Shown: one piece after another, positions 62,747-64,000 of the stretch
Position numbering within the stretch: position 1 is the first letter of the stretch
Layout of the letters: every line of letters begins with the position of its first letter
NCBI GenBank assembly: GCA_964245075.1
Contig: CAXTLC010000014.1
Span: 3,806-67,805 of the forward strand
Direction of reading: 5' to 3'
Source: LMUY01 sp964245075
GTDB taxonomy: Bacteria; Pseudomonadota; Alphaproteobacteria; Acetobacterales; Acetobacteraceae
DNA length: 64,000 nt
Made by a program: the position numbers and the translations under genes
The notes under the pieces: model-generated
What the model saw: only the letters and a program-made list of their open reading frames with translations
Databases searched by the model: none
What the model was told of the DNA's origin: nothing

Positions 62747-64000
62747 ATGCCCGCGACACGCCGCCAGATGCTCGCCACGGCCGCCGCGCTGCCGCTGCTC
62801 GGCCTTCGGGGCGCGCGGGCGGCGGCGCGCGTGCCCGGTCATCTGGTGATGGGGATCTCGGGGTGGCCGTCCACCTTGGCGCAGTGGACCAACGCGGGCA
62901 CGGTCGCGCAGAACGCCAAGCTGCTGATGTTCCGCGGCCTGCTGGGCTACGGGCCGGACGGCCGGATGCGCGGCGAGCTGGCCGAACGGTGGGAACGCGC
63001 CGAGGACGGAGCCTGGGTGTTCCACCTGCGGCAGGCCGTGTTCCACAACGGCGATCCCGTGACGGCCGACGACGTGCGCTACAGCATCGAGCAGATGGCC
63101 GCCGACAAGAGCCCCGCCTACCTGAAGGGCGAGATGGCCCGCGTCACGGCCATCGACACGCCAGACCCCCGTACGGTGCGGCTGACGACCAGGGAGCCGT
63201 CGGCGGTGCTGCCCGCCCTGTTCGCCAACTATTTCTCGCCGATCGTGGCCAAGGGTTCGCTGGACCGCTCCGGCGTGGGGATCGGCGCTGGGCCGTTCGA
63301 GCTGGCGGGGCAGGAGCGTGGCAGCTACATCGACCTGAAGGCATTCGACCGGTTCTACCGCCCCGGCCTGCCGAAGCTGCGGACCGTGCGCCTGGTGTCC
63401 TACGCGGACGAGGACGCCCGCGTCACTGCCCTGAAGGCCGGCGACGTGGACCTCATCGAGTACGTGCCCTGGTCGGCCATGGCGGCCCTGCAAGCGGACC
63501 CGGCCATCACGCTGCAAACGACCGAGGGGCCGTTCATGTACATGTATTTCAACGCCAAGGCGGGGCCGCTCAGCGACGCGCGGGTGCGGCAAGCGGCGGC
63601 GATCGCGATCCGCCGGGAGGAGATCGTGCAGGCCGCCTTCTTCGGCCGCGGCCGTCCGCTGGAAAGCCTGCCGTTCGAGCGCGCCAGCCCGTTCTTCGAC
63701 GAGGCGCAGTCGCATGGCTGGGCCTATGACCCGAAGCGCGCAAAGGCCCTGCTGGCCGAGGCGGGCGTCGGCTCCGGCTTCCCGTGCAAGCTGCTCGCCA
63801 CCTCCACCTACGGGATGATCAGGAGCACGGCCGAGGTGATCCAGAGCCACCTGGCCGAGATCGGCATAGCAGCCGAGCTGGTGCTGCCGGACTGGGCCAC
63901 CCGCATCGCGCTCGGCAACCGCGGCCAGTTCGACATCGCGGTGAACGGCACCACGAACGAGAGCAACGACCCGGACGGGATGAGCAACTTCGTCGCGACC
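62747..64000 (+). CDS. Second peptide-type ABC importer binding protein, C-terminus cut by window edge
   Basis: Binding protein of SBP family 5; 418 codons visible, no stop before the window ends. The N-terminus MPATRRQMLATAAALPLLG has a twin-arginine signal. Mature marks: VFHNGDPVTADDVRYSIEQMAADK, FNAKAGPLSDARVRQAAAIAIRREEIV. It is the second binding protein in this operon, in addition to that at 57365, and could give the importer a second ligand. ATG 62747. Confidence 0.9.
   Translation, partial: MPATRRQMLATAAALPLLGLRGARAAARVPGHLVMGISGWPSTLAQWTNAGTVAQNAKLLMFRGLLGYGPDGRMRGELAERWERAEDGAWVFHLRQAVFHNGDPVTADDVRYSIEQMAADKSPAYLKGEMARVTAIDTPDPRTVRLTTREPSAVLPALFANYFSPIVAKGSLDRSGVGIGAGPFELAGQERGSYIDLKAFDRFYRPGLPKLRTVRLVSYADEDARVTALKAGDVDLIEYVPWSAMAALQADPAITLQTTEGPFMYMYFNAKAGPLSDARVRQAAAIAIRREEIVQAAFFGRGRPLESLPFERASPFFDEAQSHGWAYDPKRAKALLAEAGVGSGFPCKLLATSTYGMIRSTAEVIQSHLAEIGIAAELVLPDWATRIALGNRGQFDIAVNGTTNESNDPDGMSNFVAT

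Overview
High-GC DNA from an alphaproteobacterium. The strongest lineage markers are a gcrA cell-cycle regulator and a complete ctaC-ctaD-ctaB-(small ORF)-ctaG-ctaE-DUF983-SURF1 cytochrome oxidase operon. Gene style (very high GC, GTG/TTG starts, ATGA/GTGA overlaps, many ABC/TRAP uptake systems, CaiB and acyl-CoA enzymes) suggests Rhodospirillales, probably an Acetobacteraceae/Roseomonas-like organism; that placement is inference. I see no rRNA, tRNA, CRISPR array, phage or transposase gene.

Layout. 1-7.3 kb (minus): M32 carboxypeptidase (cut by the window edge) behind the aa3-type oxidase operon. 7.4-11.5 kb (minus): PmtA-like methyltransferase, a degenerate cold-shock protein, gcrA, acetamidase/formamidase, tatA, ribF. 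11.6-16.7 kb (plus): 2-keto-pentenoate hydratase-like protein, an SDR lacking its catalytic Tyr, a D-serine/D-threonine PLP enzyme, an AlkK-like acyl-CoA ligase and two small exported glycine-zipper proteins. 16.7-29.1 kb (minus): one long operon joining a Liv-type ABC importer to pimF-pimA-pimB-pimC-pimD, a whole beta-oxidation route for dicarboxylates. 29.3-34.4 kb: nitronate monooxygenase + ChaC, a glycosyltransferase, a flavoprotein + SDR pair. 34.5-39.7 kb (minus): peptide/nickel-type ABC importer whose two ATPases are fused through a dispersed repeat.

40-51.2 kb is an accessory-looking catabolic region: SDR, SCP2-type thiolase, acyl-CoA ligase, MarR regulator, an unrecognised protein made of two copies of one domain, a tandem PPC (DUF296) protein, two more SDRs and a TRAP importer. 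A 9-base word inside a palindromic site recurs at three intergenic positions here and is a candidate MarR operator. This is the best place in the window for an undescribed system.

51.3-64 kb: gamma-glutamyltransferase + CaiB CoA-transferase (minus), a divergent LysR gene, then a plus-strand operon of two variant M19 dipeptidases, a solute-binding protein, DppBCDF-type ABC genes and a second solute-binding protein cut by the window end. The layout fits import and intracellular cleavage of gamma-glutamyl or related peptides. A run of 100 N at 56259-56358 is flanked by the same 30 bases on both sides and is probably a false gap.

Short palindromic repeats (CCCTCACCCC...CCC-loop-GGG...GGGGTGAGGG type) lie in at least five intergenic spots and one coding spot between 10 and 38 kb. 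No gene-free stretch exceeds 300 bases; the longest is the 291 bases before the SDR at 40029.
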